From contig NZ_BMXA01000003.1 in assembly GCF_014651515.1 (NCBI RefSeq), positions 62,001 to 126,000 on the forward strand: DNA of 64,000 nucleotides, in the 5' to 3' direction. The notes beneath the pieces are model-generated. The model saw only the letters and a program-made list of their open reading frames with translations, had not been told where the DNA came from and did not search any database. Position numbers and translations under genes: made by a program. This document shows, piece by piece, positions 62,243 to 64,000 of this stretch. Within the stretch, counting starts at the first letter, position 1; each line of letters starts with the position of its first letter. Origin of the DNA: Arenicella chitinivorans (GTDB taxonomy: Bacteria > Pseudomonadota > Gammaproteobacteria > Arenicellales > Arenicellaceae).

Positions 62243-62710
62243 TTATTTGTCGCTGGGAGCCAGTTGCCAGTTCTTGACTTCCTGATAAATAATTGCGGTC
62301 TCAATATGGGCGACTTCGGGGCGTTCCGCGAATGAATCAAGCACGAAGTCGCGTAGCGTCTCGGCGTCTTTAACCGCGATGTGTACCATAAAATCATTCG
62401 CGCCACTTAGGTGATAGACCTGCAATACCTCACTGAAACTCAGAACATAGCTTTGAAACGCTTCCAAGCCGACACGGGAATGCTGGGCTAAGCGAATTGC
62501 CACCATGGCTTGCAAGCCCAGGCCGAGCGCCGCCAGATTCACCTCCATGTGCGCGTCACGGATGTAACCGCGAGCGCGCAAATAGCGTACGCGTTCCAAG
62601 CAACTGGATGGGGCCAAATCCACTTTTTGTGCCAGGTCTTTATTGGTTATCCGTGCATTATTTCTCAACGCCGCGATTATTTCGAAGTCTATTTGGTCTA
62701 TATCGCTCAT
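62243..62710 (-). CDS. Lrp/AsnC-family transcriptional regulator
   Basis: 155 residues. N-terminal helix-turn-helix (DQIDFEIIAALRNNARITNK, DLAQKVDLAPSSCLERVRYL) and a C-terminal RAM/ASNC ligand domain (VYHLSGANDFMVHIAVKDAE). It is divergent from the PLP enzyme of sulfur amino-acid type at 62801, separated by 90 bp, so it probably controls that gene in response to an amino acid. Such Lrp/PLP-enzyme pairs are common. Confidence 0.93.
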   Translation of the reverse strand: MSDIDQIDFEIIAALRNNARITNKDLAQKVDLAPSSCLERVRYLRARGYIRDAHMEVNLAALGLGLQAMVAIRLAQHSRVGLEAFQSYVLSFSEVLQVYHLSGANDFMVHIAVKDAETLRDFVLDSFAERPEVAHIETAIIYQEVKNWQLAPSDK

Positions 62711-62800
62711 TCAGGTTTTAATAGAATTTTATTCGGTGATGATCGTTTATATCAAATTATGTATATGATTGGTGCATTATCCACGAATAACAAAAATAAA

Positions 62801-64000
62801 ATGACTGACCACCAAAACCAATTATTCAATTCAGCCAAAAAGCTGTCTCCTCGACGTAATACCACCACGGCTACGGACATCAAGCAGCTTGCCGCAGAGC
62901 AACTGGCGCACTTTAATATTGAAGTCGACGGGGAACTCGGGCGTTCATTGCTCGATGCCGTCGAACAGGTATATCAGTGCCAGGGCAACATTGAACGCAT
63001 GTGGGAAGCGACCATGCAAAGCATGCAATCGCTGGATGCGACTGAGAAAACCGCCTTGTTTAATGCCAAGAAGTTCCTGTCTTTCCAGTTGGCAAAAGTG
63101 CTGGATACCCTGCAAAACCCATTTCGTGCTAGTTATCAACAATTGCAATTTAGTCAATCGACTTTAAGCGCCAAGTCCGCATACCCGGTGTTTGACAACG
63201 TCAATGCCATTTTCTCTGCCACACCGGTAATTACGCGCACCGCTACCTACATTTACGCTTGTGCGGAATGGATTGGGGATGCGTTCGAAGGCAAGGAGAT
63301 GATGCTCGACATCTATTCGCGGCTGTTGAACCCAACGTCAATCTCGTTGGCAAACCATATCGTGGACCTTGAAGCCGGCCCGTATGCTAATGAGTACCTA
63401 GCCTGGAACTTTAACAGTGGCATGGCGGCAATTGACGCGACTTTATCGCACGTGTTGGGGCACGAAGACATTTTGATCGCGAGCCAGAATATTTATGGTG
63501 GGGCGCATCAATTGATCCACGACTGGTTTGCCAAGCCATCGAACTTGAATGTCGCTGTTAAGCAGTTCTCTGGTGAAGAGACTCAAGGCTTCGTTGATGC
63601 CCTAGCGGAAGTGCGCACCACCTACGCAGACCGCCTCGCGGCTGGTAAGCAAATCTACCTGTATATTGAGTCGCCCTGTAATCCGCATGGCTACGTGTTG
63701 GACGTGCCGCAACTTTGCAAGCTAGCGCACGACGCCGGGATTCGCGTTATTCTGGATGCCACCGTCGGCACGCCATTTTTGGTGCAACCGCTACAGCGTG
63801 AAGATGCTGCTGAGCGTCCCGATTTTGTGATCCACAGTTACACCAAAGATCTAACCGGTTCTGGGTCGGTGATTGCGGGCTGTGTGATCGCGCGCAACGA
63901 GGACATGTTTATTCCCAAGGGGATGCAAGGCTGGGATGACACCATGTTCTGGAACGTTTACTACGTGAAGGGGGCCTTCTTGAATGCCGATACGGCGTTT
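62801..64000 (+). CDS. PLP-dependent Cys/Met metabolism enzyme, 3' end outside window
   Basis: Open for 400 codons from ATG 62801 to the window edge. The catalytic half is of the cystathionine-synthase/lyase fold: YLAWNFNSGMAAIDATLSHV, SQNIYGGAHQLIHDWF, then LDATVGTPF and the PLP Lys in HSYTKDLTGSGS. It has an extra ~100 N-terminal residues compared with MetB/MetC-type enzymes. A methionine gamma-lyase or related C-S lyase is the most likely role, given the divergent Lrp regulator. No stop is seen, so the exact length and end are unknown. Confidence 0.82.
   Translation, partial: MTDHQNQLFNSAKKLSPRRNTTTATDIKQLAAEQLAHFNIEVDGELGRSLLDAVEQVYQCQGNIERMWEATMQSMQSLDATEKTALFNAKKFLSFQLAKVLDTLQNPFRASYQQLQFSQSTLSAKSAYPVFDNVNAIFSATPVITRTATYIYACAEWIGDAFEGKEMMLDIYSRLLNPTSISLANHIVDLEAGPYANEYLAWNFNSGMAAIDATLSHVLGHEDILIASQNIYGGAHQLIHDWFAKPSNLNVAVKQFSGEETQGFVDALAEVRTTYADRLAAGKQIYLYIESPCNPHGYVLDVPQLCKLAHDAGIRVILDATVGTPFLVQPLQREDAAERPDFVIHSYTKDLTGSGSVIAGCVIARNEDMFIPKGMQGWDDTMFWNVYYVKGAFLNADTAF

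Overview
The window is about 50% GC with dense genes on both strands. It has arginine biosynthesis genes, ahpCF/oxyR, TonB-dependent and CNT transporters, SapC, DUF6279 and many lipobox proteins. This fits a Gram-negative, probably marine, gammaproteobacterial chromosome; I cannot name a genus. I saw no tRNA, rRNA, insertion sequence, integrase or CRISPR array.

Layout. 1-3.4 kb: a LysR regulator cut by the window edge, a divergent short-chain dehydrogenase, a DUF5924/DUF2914-type membrane protein and a secreted protein. 3.9-8.1 kb: a periplasmic repeat protein, an arsR-arsH-arsN1-like operon aimed at organic arsenicals, a LysE-type exporter and a DUF6265 protein. 8.6-19.9 kb: the accessory heart of the window. 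19.9-26.7 kb: the operon argD-argF-(FbpC-like ATPase), a PuuD-like membrane protein, argG, and a TIGR04283/TIGR04282 pair. 26.7-31.3 kb: an HExxH lipoprotein, a ketoacyl-synthase III gene coupled to a membrane-embedded Fis-type regulator, and a dehydrogenase. 31.4-39.4 kb: a TonB-like/DUF4900-like protein, a WYL regulator facing a glutathione transferase, a BamE-like protein, SapC, a quinone-reductase-like MDR and a lipoprotein gamma-glutamyltransferase. 39.5-48.6 kb: a nucleoside-scavenging neighbourhood (udk, two nupC, one TonB receptor) and an AGCS symporter. 48.7-57.2 kb: DUF6279 lipoprotein, TAXI binding protein, ABC1 kinase, second gamma-glutamyltransferase, LysR/LysE pair and a beta-lactamase-fold hydrolase. 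57.3-64 kb: ahpC-ahpF with divergent oxyR, an amidohydrolase, and an Lrp regulator facing a Cys/Met-type PLP enzyme that runs off the window.

The candidate new system is at 11,971-19,588. A 54-residue precursor-like peptide with a Gly-Ala leader junction and a cysteine-free aromatic core is followed by a strong attenuator hairpin. Then come five tightly packed genes: HlyD-type adaptor, ABC exporter with an intact C39 peptidase, protein kinase with an N-terminal PqqD/RRE-like region, JmjC (ribosomal-oxygenase type) hydroxylase, and a membrane-anchored metallophosphatase predicted to face the periplasm. I read this as a ribosomal peptide (RiPP/microcin-like) cluster. It has no lanthionine, cyclodehydratase or radical-SAM enzyme; the tailoring would be phosphorylation and hydroxylation, perhaps with periplasmic dephosphorylation.

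A CadC-like membrane regulator with a TolB propeller is divergent from the peptide gene. A direct repeat of TCATTA at an 11-bp period occurs upstream of the peptide gene. The same element lies on the far side of the regulator gene, upstream of a lipoprotein gene and an overlapping 58-residue secreted Cys-rich peptide. This suggests one regulon of about 11 kb. A second candidate system is the KAS III/7TM-Fis pair at 28.3-30.3 kb, which could be a signal synthase with its receptor.
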